Shown here: in pieces, positions 1 to 6,719 of the stretch | Numbering within the stretch: the stretch's first letter is position 1 | Layout of the letters: the number at the start of each line of letters is the position of its first letter | Assembly: GCA_017555085.1 (NCBI GenBank) | Contig: JAFZHD010000005.1 | Coordinates: 1 to 64,000 of the forward strand | Direction of reading: 5' to 3' | Source: Muribaculaceae bacterium | Lineage (GTDB): Bacteria; Bacteroidota; Bacteroidia; Bacteroidales; Muribaculaceae | Length of the DNA stretch: 64,000 nucleotides | Program-made: the position numbers and the translations under genes | Notes under the pieces: generated by a model | The model's input: only the letters and a program-made list of their open reading frames with translations | The model's database searches: none | What the model was told of the DNA's origin: nothing

Positions 1-240
1 ATACTCTGGGTGTTCTCTTGCTACTCTGGCGAATTGCTCTTTGAATGCCTCTAACCTTTTATTGTTTTCGGCACAATTCACTGCATTGTTGGTAAAACGT
101 TGTTTGTCCTCGTCCCAATGCTTTGCAATGTTCGGATTTCCTAATAGCAGGGATTTAACACTTTTGTAGTAGCGGTCTTTCTTTTCGCTAATTCTTAACG
201 ATAAATTGCCATTTTTGAAGGCATAATTTAGTTTAACCAT
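1..240 (-). CDS. Tyrosine recombinase, N-terminal part (runs off window)
   Basis: The reverse strand encodes 80 codons beginning MVKLNYAFKNGNLSLRISEK and remaining open to the window edge. The start looks like the arm-DNA-binding domain of Bacteroidetes integrases (a beta-strand-rich N-terminus, then KHWDEDKQRFT). The catalytic domain lies outside the window. An AAGGAG ribosome-binding sequence at 250-255 lies 9 nt before the ATG and fixes the start. The gene reads away from the att site at 497, whereas the integrase of the neighbouring element lies at the other end of that element, so it probably belongs to a second element. The family call rests on the N-terminus only. Confidence 0.72.
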   Translation of the reverse strand, partial: MVKLNYAFKNGNLSLRISEKKDRYYKSVKSLLLGNPNIAKHWDEDKQRFTNNAVNCAENNKRLEAFKEQFARVAREHPEY

Positions 241-462
241 AATTTTGGGCTCCTTAATTGTGTAACAAAAGTTTGAATCCGAATTGCTCCATAAGAGAAA
301 TGCACACTTTATGCACACCCTTTTAATGTTTCTTTAAGATTTGAGCTATTGAGCAATTTTCATTTTGATTGATTCCGTGTTTTGAAACTTGTGTTCAAAA
401 CTCAATTAAGCAGCTCATTAATAATGGTTTACCTCATAAGACAATTTATTTTTAGGTTTAAC
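241..462. other. Non-coding att flank of the left element
   Basis: No ORF is supported here. Besides the ATGCACAC repeats, the stretch contains an 8-bp inverted repeat (GTTTTGAA at 379-386, TTCAAAAC at 394-401, loop of 7). It could be an integrase or excisionase site, but nothing in the sequence decides this. Confidence 0.4.
300..318. repeat. Paired 8-bp direct repeats, putative integrase arm sites
   Basis: ATGCACAC occurs at 300-307 and again at 311-318, an 11-bp period that puts both copies on one face of the helix. They lie between the start of the left integrase gene and the att core at 497. That spacing is typical of arm-type sites bound by the N-terminal domain of tyrosine integrases. 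The functional assignment is inferred. Confidence 0.45.
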
Positions 463-493
463 AAAAAAAGACAACCAAAATATTGATTGTCTT
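463..493 (-). terminator. Rho-independent terminator left behind by the tRNA
   Basis: On the minus strand an 8-bp stem (AGACAATC with GGTTGTCT) is followed by seven T residues. It stands just beyond the 17-bp att repeat, exactly where a terminator of the minus-strand tRNA-Phe would have been before integration. Confidence 0.65.
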
Positions 494-496
494 TTC

Positions 497-513
497 AAGT
501 GGTGCCACCAGGA
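497..513. other. Distal att site (17-bp copy of tRNA-Phe 3' end)
   Basis: AAGTGGTGCCACCAGGA here is identical to 13685-13701, where it forms the 3' acceptor end of tRNA-Phe. A tRNA-derived direct repeat at the far end of an integrase-bearing AT-rich segment is the standard mark of site-specific integration. A 6-bp hairpin (AGGAGC/GCTCCT, 510-525) overlaps its inner edge. Confidence 0.85.
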
Positions 514-616
514 GCATTTTCGCTCCTTATTAATATGTGTAATTGCTTTCAAATGAGCATTGTAGAATACTTTAAGACACATTTTCTTACTCTTATACCG
601 AGTAATACCTTAAAAT

Positions 617-636
617 TGTAGCCAAATGTAGCCAAG
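617..636. repeat. Left arm-type integrase repeats
   Basis: TGTAGCCAAA at 617-626 is followed immediately by TGTAGCCAAG at 627-636. The same motif pair recurs in the same orientation at 13599-13619 near the other end. The shared motif, helical phasing and position 104 bp inside the att core support arm-type binding sites for the integrase at 12109. Confidence 0.6.
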
Positions 637-756
637 GCATTTTTCTCACATTTTAGATGATGTAATCATCTCTTTTTCTTCGTGCAAAGATACAGAAATT
701 ATAATTATTTCGTAGATTTCACTGATAGATTTCTATCAAATTCACCCCACTTTTGT

Positions 757-764
757 TATCTTTG
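757..764 (+). promoter_or_regulatory. -7 box TATCTTTG
   Basis: This matches the Bacteroidetes -7 consensus TAnnTTTG and lies 4 nt before the ATG at 769, so the message would start at or almost at the start codon. I see no clear -33 TTTG at the usual spacing. A second -7-like box lies divergently on the minus strand at 685-692. Confidence 0.5.
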
Positions 765-768
765 TATT

Positions 769-1173
769 ATGATACTCTACCATGGAACAACAAAGAAGTT
801 TGACCACTTTGACCTTGCCCATTTAGGAGAGGGAGAGGGAAAATCAAAATTTGGTGTAGGACACTATGCCAGCAGTGTTTATAAAAGAGCAGATTGGGAA
901 CAAATTTCTATAGATGTGATGAAGTTTTGCTTGCAGCAGAAGTATGACCAATGTCTTGAGTTTAGGGAGGAACTTGAAAGCACCAAAGGGTATAATATCG
1001 TTGAATTACAGGACAGGAAAAACGATAAAGAATCGTCAAGAGCAAATGCTTGGGGTGTAAAGACAAAGGGGCAGAATTATGAAGGACCAAACATTATGGG
1101 CAGGTTGCTGATGGAACTGCGAGATGGCATGTTGAAATATAAGTTGCCCGACGACTGGAAAAAATATTGGTAG
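769..1173 (+). CDS. Small ADP-ribosyltransferase-fold-like protein
   Basis: This 134-aa protein begins MILYHGTTKKFDHFDL and has GKSKFGVGHYAS at about residues 25-36. YHGT with a downstream G-x-G-x-Y motif resembles the NAD-binding N-terminal half of ADP-ribosyltransferase-like families (DUF3990 and polyvalent-protein ART domains), which often act as toxins or phage-borne effectors. The C-terminal half shows no motif I recognise and no obvious catalytic glutamate pattern, so it may be truncated or divergent. The ATG at 769 is preferred over the upstream in-frame ATG at 682 because the -7 box lies between them. It stands alone beside the distal att site, a common place for cargo genes. Function is inferred from short motifs only. 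Confidence 0.5.
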   Translation: MILYHGTTKKFDHFDLAHLGEGEGKSKFGVGHYASSVYKRADWEQISIDVMKFCLQQKYDQCLEFREELESTKGYNIVELQDRKNDKESSRANAWGVKTKGQNYEGPNIMGRLLMELRDGMLKYKLPDDWKKYW

Positions 1174-1201
1174 AAACAGTTGGACACGAATAGAAACACA
1201 A

Positions 1202-1238
1202 AACCCTGCAAGTGCTACTTACAGGGTTCTCTTTTTTT
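1202..1238 (+). terminator. Terminator of the ART-like gene
   Basis: The AACCCTG/CAGGGTT stem continues into an inner AAGT/ACTT stem and is followed by CTCTTTTTTT. It lies 29 nt after the stop codon. The rest of the gap to 1405 shows no coding signal. Confidence 0.75.
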
Positions 1239-1405
1239 GCCAAACCTCAAAAAAACACTTCTTCGGCGAAGACAAATAATAATTATTCTTAGAATACTCC
1301 GAAATGCTTTTCAAAGAATTCCTTCAACATCTCTATCATAGTCTTCTTTTTATCCTGCTGTTTTTATGTCCTGCAGACTTATCTTTTCTTAGAGGTGGAT
1401 ATTTC

Positions 1406-2341
1406 TTACCAAGTTTCAAAATCTTTGATTATGAAAGATACTAAATCCCATACTAAATAGCATACAAATAATAAAATAGCGAGAATTATAATTCTTTTTA
1501 CTACTTTCATTGCTTTCATCAACTGATTCTGCCTAATAATAGGAACAATTAAAGGGTGCTCTGGCACAATATTTGCTATTTCCAATAACTTCTCATATAA
1601 TAAATTGCCTATTACTTTGTCCTCATCCTCCATATTATAGTTATCATCATCATCACTACCACCAGCAAGAACAAAATCTAAAATTTTACTTATTATGTCC
1701 AATATACCCATCATCTTCATCTTAGGTTTAATCGCTCCAGATTTGACATACTTAATAAAATCTGTAAGTTCGTCGTCTTCAGTAGGTATTGGAAATTGTT
1801 TTATTACCTGTTTGATTTCACTTATTGTTTTTCTTTCTAAGTCGCGTTTTTGACTATATTCCACAATAACCGAATTCAGTGAATGATATGCCTGCACTAT
1901 GCAATTCAATGTTTCCTTTAATCGCTCTGCGGCAGAAAGTGAAGTATCCGACGCAATTTTCTCTCTTCTTTTAGCAATTTGCGATATTTCTTTTTTCACT
2001 TCTGGTTTCCTAATATCCAAATATATTGCCATAAGTTCAGAAGAATCTCCACCTCCATCACATTCATCCAAAGAATCATCAGAGGATGTAATTGTCGTAT
2101 CTTGACTTTCTGTCTTGTCGCTTTTAGAGGCTGACGACTTAACCATTCTTTTATCCCTTTCTTGAGCGGTTTCCCAATTTTTAGTGTCAGCAGCAAATGA
2201 TGCCGCACCGTGGGAGCATCCCAGACCTTTCAATGTGCGATATATGGCATCATATGTTTGGGATTGAACTGTAATCATTGTTCCATCGGGAACTTCGGTG
2301 CAACTATTGCTCCATTGTCCTTTAAAAAACAGTTGTATCAT
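1406..2341 (-). CDS. Orphan protein with C-terminal membrane anchor
   Basis: This 311-aa protein is not recognised. Residues 1-60 form a cysteine- and aromatic-containing head, and residues 65-100 a Ser/Asp-rich linker. A charged, probably helical middle region follows (about 105-200), then an acidic stretch with four consecutive Asp near 232. One strong transmembrane segment lies at about 284-305, so it looks tail-anchored with a cytosolic bulk. It is transcribed away from the five-gene operon, and a candidate ncRNA with its own terminator lies between them. No clear -7 box was found immediately upstream. A phage-interference or membrane-sensing role is possible but unsupported. Confidence 0.65.
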   Translation of the reverse strand: MIQLFFKGQWSNSCTEVPDGTMITVQSQTYDAIYRTLKGLGCSHGAASFAADTKNWETAQERDKRMVKSSASKSDKTESQDTTITSSDDSLDECDGGGDSSELMAIYLDIRKPEVKKEISQIAKRREKIASDTSLSAAERLKETLNCIVQAYHSLNSVIVEYSQKRDLERKTISEIKQVIKQFPIPTEDDELTDFIKYVKSGAIKPKMKMMGILDIISKILDFVLAGGSDDDDNYNMEDEDKVIGNLLYEKLLEIANIVPEHPLIVPIIRQNQLMKAMKVVKRIIILAILLFVCYLVWDLVSFIIKDFETW

Positions 2342-2428
2342 AGTAGTTATAATTGTGTGGTTATCTTACCTACTCTTTACAGGATTTTCGGCATACTCCT
2401 TCTTCACAATCGGATTATGGATATATAC

Positions 2429-2681
2429 AAAAAAGAAAGTGTGAGGCTTGCTCACGCTTATCAACAAGAAGGTTGTGGAAAAACCCGAACGATAATAAAC
2501 GATGCTAATCCCCACACCTGAATGATATGGGGATAGAACACATTGACTATCAATGTGTTCCCCGCCATAAACAAGCAAGTAGTGAGTGTCATTCGTTCAT
2601 CCTTCGTTCTTGAAAACTTCCACATTTTCTTGTAGGACAGCGAAAACACTTTCAATATGTAAAGCCCGCACCAAGTGCAAA
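2429..2681 (-). ncRNA. Candidate ~250-nt structured small RNA
   Basis: A canonical minus-strand promoter (TTG at 2718-2716, 20-nt spacer, TACCTTTG at 2695-2688) predicts a start near 2681. A 9-bp hairpin (AAGCGTGAG with CTCACACTT, 2437-2459) followed by TCTTTTTT would end the transcript near 2429. Inside is a perfect 11-bp hairpin (GAACACATTGA/TCAATGTGTTC, 2536-2560) flanked by G and C runs. Overlapping 70- and 74-aa reading frames have no convincing coding signal. The promoter-plus-terminator architecture is that of an independent RNA. I cannot assign a family. Confidence 0.6.
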
Positions 2682-2687
2682 GCACTG

Positions 2688-2718
2688 CAAAGGTAGCACA
2701 TTATTTTGAAAAAAACAA
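2688..2718 (-). promoter_or_regulatory. Promoter of the candidate ncRNA
   Basis: On the minus strand the order is GTTG, exactly 20 nt, then TACCTTTG, a full match to the Bacteroidetes primary-sigma consensus. Confidence 0.7.
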
Positions 2719-2794
2719 CCCCCATTTAAGTAACTGCATAATATATAGTTATATGGATTTCAAGAGGCAAATTTTGAGTGGAATTGTGGCATGT

Positions 2795-2810
2795 AATAAT
2801 AATTATTATT
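2795..2810. repeat. 16-bp palindrome AATAATAATTATTATT
   Basis: This perfect palindrome recurs at 9544-9559, and a degenerate copy lies at 1275-1290. Only its recurrence within the element makes it notable. Confidence 0.5.
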
Positions 2811-2811
2811 A

Positions 2812-2848
2812 GAAAAACTGCCAGCACATTTCACAACGGGCTGACAGC
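2812..2848 (-). terminator. Terminator of the five-gene operon
   Basis: On the minus strand CTGTCAGC pairs with GCTGGCAG (one G-T pair) and is followed by five T residues. It lies about 65 nt beyond the last operon gene. Confidence 0.7.
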
Positions 2849-2912
2849 AAATAACAAAAATATGGTTTTTAACTTCGCGATTGAAAGCAGTATCACCCGC
2901 TAACAATCAATT

Positions 2913-3212
2913 TCAAATATCAAATTCACTCCACGCCTTCTTATATATCGTCATATAGTCCCTGATTTCAAGGCTGTCATTGAAATCTGGTCGCCAATAT
3001 GCCCACCAAACATCCGACCGCTTACACCCCAACTCGCTCTTATATATATCAAATATCTCATCGCATATCTCGTTCAACCGCTTGCAAGTATCGGCATCCA
3101 GCTCATCTACGAAATGTGCATCTCCGCATAGTGCTTTCAGTTCATCACCATATTCGCCCATCACCATCCGATACACTTCTTTCGGTGTATATAGTTCTTC
3201 ATCGCTCACCAT
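2913..3212 (-). CDS. Acidic orphan protein, operon gene 5
   Basis: This 99-aa acidic protein starts MVSDEELYTPKEVYRMVMGE and ends in an aromatic-rich segment with VWWAYWRP. There is no recognisable family, signal peptide or membrane segment. Its start lies 4 nt past the stop of the upstream gene, which implies translational coupling. It is last in a tightly spaced minus-strand series. Such small acidic orphans in phages and satellites often bind host or phage proteins, but no function can be assigned here. Confidence 0.7.
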   Translation of the reverse strand: MVSDEELYTPKEVYRMVMGEYGDELKALCGDAHFVDELDADTCKRLNEICDEIFDIYKSELGCKRSDVWWAYWRPDFNDSLEIRDYMTIYKKAWSEFDI

Positions 3213-3216
3213 AAAC

Positions 3217-3954
3217 TTATGTTTTTATAAACTCTATAAAATCCTCACTATCCTTCTCCCGCTCCTTACGGATAGAATAAATATAATAAAAATCTCTATT
3301 TAATTCCATATAGAAGCAATCATCATAAACATGGCACTCACTGAAGAGGGGTCTATGAATAAAATATAGCCAATCATATACTCTTTCGGCAATCTCCTTA
3401 TTTGAAAGCATAAGTTTCTTATCTTTCTCCTCAAAAAGCGACCAATCAAGTTTTACATGGTTACCAACAACATTCGCCTCCCATTGACCATTGACCACCT
3501 TTACAATATCCACTACTCTCTCTATACAACCTCCAGAATAAGGATTCTTCATACAAATAAAACAACCTCCACCATCGTTTTCAATAACCACACGATACTC
3601 CTTTGCGAGTTCTTCTAAATATTTAGACATATCTTTCTCGTTGATGAACTTTGTTCTGTTTTCTCTGTAATAGTTAATAGCGACAGAAGGTTCCACTTTT
3701 TCCTTACCACAAATCCAATTTTGCCACAAATCTTCATAGTCATACTCACATTCAAATTTTTCTCCAAGCATACATCCTCTCTCTTCACCATACGCCATAA
3801 TAAAATCTTCAATGCTTCCAATAGTGTGTATAAAGTCTTCTCTCACTTTCTCCTTCATTATATCATTGAAGGGTTCAACAAGTATTTCCATCTGGGTTGT
3901 TGTGGTAGCGGCTACTTGTTCTTCACCGCTTACCAAATTCTTTACTTCACTCAT
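3217..3954 (-). CDS. Orphan protein with Thr-rich N-terminal tag, operon gene 4
   Basis: This 245-aa protein is unrecognised. Residues 4-23 (KNLVSGEEQVAATTTTQ and flanks) resemble the N-terminus of the next gene upstream in the operon, although the rest of the two proteins differs. The body is acidic and aromatic-rich, with DGGGCFICMKNPYSGGC near the middle, where four cysteines sit close together. C-terminal segments are rich in Tyr and Phe. Soluble and cytoplasmic by sequence. The gap to the upstream gene is 20 nt. No function is proposed. Confidence 0.7.
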   Translation of the reverse strand: MSEVKNLVSGEEQVAATTTTQMEILVEPFNDIMKEKVREDFIHTIGSIEDFIMAYGEERGCMLGEKFECEYDYEDLWQNWICGKEKVEPSVAINYYRENRTKFINEKDMSKYLEELAKEYRVVIENDGGGCFICMKNPYSGGCIERVVDIVKVVNGQWEANVVGNHVKLDWSLFEEKDKKLMLSNKEIAERVYDWLYFIHRPLFSECHVYDDCFYMELNRDFYYIYSIRKEREKDSEDFIEFIKT

Positions 3955-3974
3955 TTTATAATCTCTCCTATAAT

Positions 3975-4394
3975 TTATGCTGTTTTGTTAGATACTTTAT
4001 CTATGAGTTTAACCCACGCTTCTTCTGCACTATCAGCAAGAATATAACCAATGTTATCTCTATGTTCAGAAATCATATCAGGTAGCATTTCCAACCACTT
4101 ATTCCACAACTCTGATAGCCAATTGTCATCATTCATACCTATCAGGAATTTCTTAATATTCATCTCCTCACCATCCTTTGACCAGATAAGCACCCCTAAA
4201 CCCTCATTGGGGCTTCCTAAGTTTTTAAGTGGAATAACCCTTACAGGCGAACCTGATTTTACAAAGTCTAACATAAGTTCGTAACCTTCCATTCTCATAT
4301 ACTCATCTATTGACACAAACGAATCTGTTGTTGTGTCAGTGGTAGCAACTACTACTTCTTCGCTGCATACCGAATTTTTACTATTTTTTCTCAT
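3975..4394 (-). CDS. Orphan protein with Thr-rich N-terminal tag, operon gene 3
   Basis: This 139-aa protein is unrecognised. It begins MRKNSKNSVCSEEVVVATTD, alignable with KNLVSGEEQVAATTTT at the start of the following gene, so the two share a ~20-residue tag before unrelated bodies. The remainder contains GLGVLIWSKDGEE and a Trp-rich stretch (DNWLSELWNKWLEMLPDM), suggesting an alpha/beta core with a helical C-terminus. Nothing indicates membrane or secretion. The gap to the preceding gene is 28 nt. Confidence 0.7.
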   Translation of the reverse strand: MRKNSKNSVCSEEVVVATTDTTTDSFVSIDEYMRMEGYELMLDFVKSGSPVRVIPLKNLGSPNEGLGVLIWSKDGEEMNIKKFLIGMNDDNWLSELWNKWLEMLPDMISEHRDNIGYILADSAEEAWVKLIDKVSNKTA

Positions 4395-4422
4395 TTTATA
4401 TTATAGTATATCATTCAATTAA

Positions 4423-5016
4423 TTACGCTGCAAGGCATTTATCTACCATGTTTGAAATATCATTCTTATTAAGAAAATCGTTATTAAACTCATCCCAACT
4501 ATTATATGTTGCCAACTTATCATTTAACTCCTTATCTCTGTTCAGAAGATTCTGTTTTTTACCCAAATCCCAATACGCTTCTTCTTTAAGAAAATAACCC
4601 ATCTGAGTCTTTCTCCGATAACTTTGTGCATTATTCTTATTGTTTCCAAACACTACTCTATATCTAAAACCATTTCTATAAGTCCTAATCAGTTTTACAC
4701 TCATGTTTATTTTAAATGGTTCTTCTTCAACTGCTCTCCAAGCAAATCTATCCAACTTTTCCCAGATTTTATGGAAATCAGGTTTGCGGTCAGTATTATG
4801 CATCTCCTCATAAGTCATACCTTCAAACTTACTGAATACACTGCAAGCAAACTCCTTGAACTCATCAGATTTCAGATAGTTTCTGATGCTTTCGGTGTTT
4901 TCAACATACATCCAATTCCAAAAACTCCAACCATTCTTAATGGTCAATTTTAACTTACCACTACCATTTGGCTGACTCATAATACGAGTTGTAATTTCAA
5001 ATTTATTCATACTCAT
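4423..5016 (-). CDS. Orphan protein, operon gene 2
   Basis: This 197-aa protein starts MSMNKFEITTRIMSQPNGSG. The frame is open to 5133, but an AAAGGA ribosome-binding sequence sits just before the ATG at 5016, and a longer start would overlap the upstream gene by about 100 nt. It is mixed-charge and rich in Asn, Lys and aromatic residues, with WSFWNWMYVENTESIRNYL near the N-terminus. There is no recognised domain, signal peptide or membrane span. Ten nucleotides separate it from the upstream gene. Confidence 0.7.
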   Translation of the reverse strand: MSMNKFEITTRIMSQPNGSGKLKLTIKNGWSFWNWMYVENTESIRNYLKSDEFKEFACSVFSKFEGMTYEEMHNTDRKPDFHKIWEKLDRFAWRAVEEEPFKINMSVKLIRTYRNGFRYRVVFGNNKNNAQSYRRKTQMGYFLKEEAYWDLGKKQNLLNRDKELNDKLATYNSWDEFNNDFLNKNDISNMVDKCLAA

Positions 5017-5026
5017 TATTCCTTTA

Positions 5027-5431
5027 TTAAATATGTTCTTCAAGAAATTCACAAATACATGCCAATGTAGGGGTTTCAAATATATAATCTTCCGTAATAT
5101 AATGCCAATCACTGCTTTCAAGAATTTCATCATTGGTCATATCGTCCAATGTTTCATATTCTTCACCAATTAAGACTGATAAGTTGTCATCTTCTGATGT
5201 AGCAATCGCAAGAATTTTGCTTTCTTCGTAATGACCAGTGTCATTGTTAAAGACATAAGCACAGATAGAGAAGCAATCTGGGTCATCAGTGCGAACAAGA
5301 CCACCATTTTCTTTTACAACTTTAATAATCGCTTGTTCCATTTTTTTATTAAGAGAATGGTTCTCTTTTACCAAGTTTTCAAGTGCTGTTACGCCAGTTT
5401 CAACATCTGCTTTTTGAATGTTTTTTGTCAT
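5027..5431 (-). CDS. Acidic orphan protein, operon gene 1
   Basis: This 134-aa, strongly acidic protein has a Lys-rich N-terminal ~45 residues, followed by SICAYVFNNDTGHYEESKIL and a long Asp/Glu-rich C-terminus. I do not recognise it. It is the promoter-proximal gene of the five-gene operon, behind an approximately 470-nt leader that starts at the promoter at 5908-5939. The acidic composition would suit a DNA mimic or a protein inhibitor; this is speculation. Confidence 0.7.
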   Translation of the reverse strand: MTKNIQKADVETGVTALENLVKENHSLNKKMEQAIIKVVKENGGLVRTDDPDCFSICAYVFNNDTGHYEESKILAIATSEDDNLSVLIGEEYETLDDMTNDEILESSDWHYITEDYIFETPTLACICEFLEEHI

Positions 5432-5900
5432 AATTAATTTTGCCCGTGTTTATCCTCTCGGCGGGAGTTCTAATTAAATTATTTTTTATTTGTTTTGCTC
5501 TTCCTCTGAAAAGTTTTCGTAATCAAACATAACAAAGGGTCAAGCGGATTTTCTATTTTTTTAATTTTTTTGAAAATATTTTTACTCGTTTTGTTTAACG
5601 CATTGACCAACAATCATATAAGAATTGAAACTTTTATCTTTTAGGGATTTTGTCCCCGATACGATTGAGCGTAGTTTCCCCTGTCAGCAAAGACATAGTC
5701 CTCCCTGTCGGGGCAGTTTTGCCCAGATTTCAATAATCTTATAATCTTATTTTGGTGATTGCTTTCTATGGGTGCGATTTACCCATAGAATGGGTTCCGT
5801 TTCCAAATAAATGACCCGCGAATTCATTTACTTTTTTTCTTTGTTGCCGACTTATCGCTTAATCGGCTCCAATGGAAGAACAATTTCCCAATCAAATCTC
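5432..5900 (-). promoter_or_regulatory. Long structured 5' leader of the five-gene operon
   Basis: About 470 nt separate the promoter from the first start codon. Visible structure includes a perfect 10-bp stem (TTCTATGGGT/ACCCATAGAA, 5764-5790), a GGGC/GCCC hairpin near 5711-5724, and a repeated CCCTGTC segment (about 5680-5711). A 14-codon reading frame (5486-5530) lies inside. The length and structure suggest post-initiation control. No known riboswitch class is recognised. Confidence 0.5.
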
Positions 5901-5907
5901 AACATTA

Positions 5908-5939
5908 CAAATATAACTTAAAAATATGATAATTCCAAA
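5908..5939 (-). promoter_or_regulatory. Promoter of the five-gene operon
   Basis: On the minus strand TTTG (5939-5936), exactly 20 nt, then TATATTTG (5915-5908). This is a full match to the Bacteroidetes consensus, with transcription expected from about 5900. Confidence 0.8.
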
Positions 5940-5995
5940 TGATTTTGGGGCGTAAAGTCAAAAAAACATCATTTTTTTTGTAAAATGTCGGATAT

Positions 5996-6081
5996 GAAAA
6001 AACCACCCTCACTATGAAGGTGGTCAATCTGGAAAAATGGATAGTATTGTAAAAAGGTGCTTGTTTTTCCTGCAAGCACCC
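5996..6081 (-). terminator. Two tandem terminators after the 82-aa gene
   Basis: Stem 1 is GGTGCTTG/CAAGCACC (6056-6080) followed on the minus strand by TTTTT. Stem 2 is ACCACCTTCA/TGAGGGTGGT (6002-6024) followed by TTTTTT. Together they insulate the operon promoter at 5908-5939 from the upstream gene. Confidence 0.75.
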
Positions 6082-6087
6082 TATATA

Positions 6088-6336
6088 TTATTGTAATTCA
6101 TCCTTTATAAATTGCTCGCGAATTTTAACATAGCGTTCAGTAGCATTGTTGGGGTCAATAACATCATCTCCTATATCATTCATAAACTCTTCGCGTTTCT
6201 TTACTATTGATTTAATCTTCTTTGTTTTATTCTTCCCCTTTTTGCTTTCTTCAAGCACGAAGTCTTGAAAGTTAATAATATTGCAAAGGTTACGACCCTC
6301 ACAACATCTCTCTTCTTGTAAATTGTTATTATCCAT
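6088..6336 (-). CDS. Small orphan protein opposite the replication gene
   Basis: This 82-aa protein starts MDNNNLQEERCCEGRNLC and has a Lys-rich middle (residues 33-50) and an acidic, helical C-terminus. No family is recognised. It is transcribed away from the helicase-primase gene, with the regulatory RNA region between them, and ends in two tandem terminators. That placement would suit a small regulator of the replication module, but no DNA-binding motif is evident. Confidence 0.6.
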   Translation of the reverse strand: MDNNNLQEERCCEGRNLCNIINFQDFVLEESKKGKNKTKKIKSIVKKREEFMNDIGDDVIDPNNATERYVKIREQFIKDELQ

Positions 6337-6418
6337 TTTTAATAAGATTTATTTGTATATCGGGATTGCTCCCGTTAAGGTATTTATGGTGATTGCTGCT
6401 TATTCAATATCCGATATT

Positions 6419-6468
6419 TTTGACTTAATTAAAAGAAAATAAATTTGTTATATTTAATGTAAGTCAAA
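6419..6468. promoter_or_regulatory. 9-bp inverted repeat around a promoter-like box
   Basis: TTTGACTTA (6419-6427) and TAAGTCAAA (6460-6468) form a perfect inverted repeat, with TTTGTTATATTTAAT (6444-6458) inside the interval. The same 15-mer occurs upstream of the excisionase/integrase genes at 11664-11678. It is probably the start region of the helicase-primase transcript with an operator-like repeat. Confidence 0.5.
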
Positions 6469-6494
6469 CAAATTAACTGTTCATAAACTTTTTG

Positions 6495-6541
6495 AACGAC
6501 CAAGTCCCGTCCATCACTATAGGGAAACTGGTCGTTTTTTT
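6495..6541 (+). terminator. Attenuator-like terminator A
   Basis: An 8-bp stem (AACGACCA/TGGTCGTT) contains an inner TCCC/GGGA stem and is followed by a T run. The apical loop contains TCCATCAC (6510-6517). It lies in the leader of the helicase-primase gene rather than after a same-strand gene. Confidence 0.7.
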
Positions 6542-6602
6542 GAACATGCATAAATAATAATGTAAAAAGGAAATTTCTTTGTTATCTTTTAGTATGAAGT
6601 TA

Positions 6603-6626
6603 GTTAATAGTGATGGATTGATTAAC
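6603..6626 (+). promoter_or_regulatory. Hairpin displaying GTGATGGA, complement of both attenuator loops
   Basis: GTTAAT (6603-6608) and ATTAAC (6621-6626) enclose a 12-nt loop that contains GTGATGGA (6610-6617). This is the exact reverse complement of the TCCATCAC loops of the hairpins before and after it. An RNA kissing interaction or alternative long-range pairing is possible. Confidence 0.55.
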
Positions 6627-6650
6627 GGAATATAATACATAATAATATAC

Positions 6651-6716
6651 AGACTGCTCGACTGAAATCCCGTCCATCACATTAGGGAGAGTAAGTTGGA
6701 CAGTCTTTTTTTTTTT
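6651..6716 (+). terminator. Attenuator-like terminator B
   Basis: AGACTG/CAGTCT with an inner CGACT/AGTTG pairing and TCCC/GGGA enclose a loop with TCCATCAC (6673-6680), and eleven T residues follow. The ATG of the helicase-primase gene begins at 6720, 3 nt after the T run, so this gene can only be expressed by read-through. Confidence 0.7.
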
Positions 6717-6719
6717 AAT

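Noticed and set aside
5486..5530. 14-codon frame MFDYENFSEEEQNK on the minus strand in the operon leader
   Set aside because: It reads like protein sequence but is too short, with no ribosome-binding site; kept only as a possible leader peptide.
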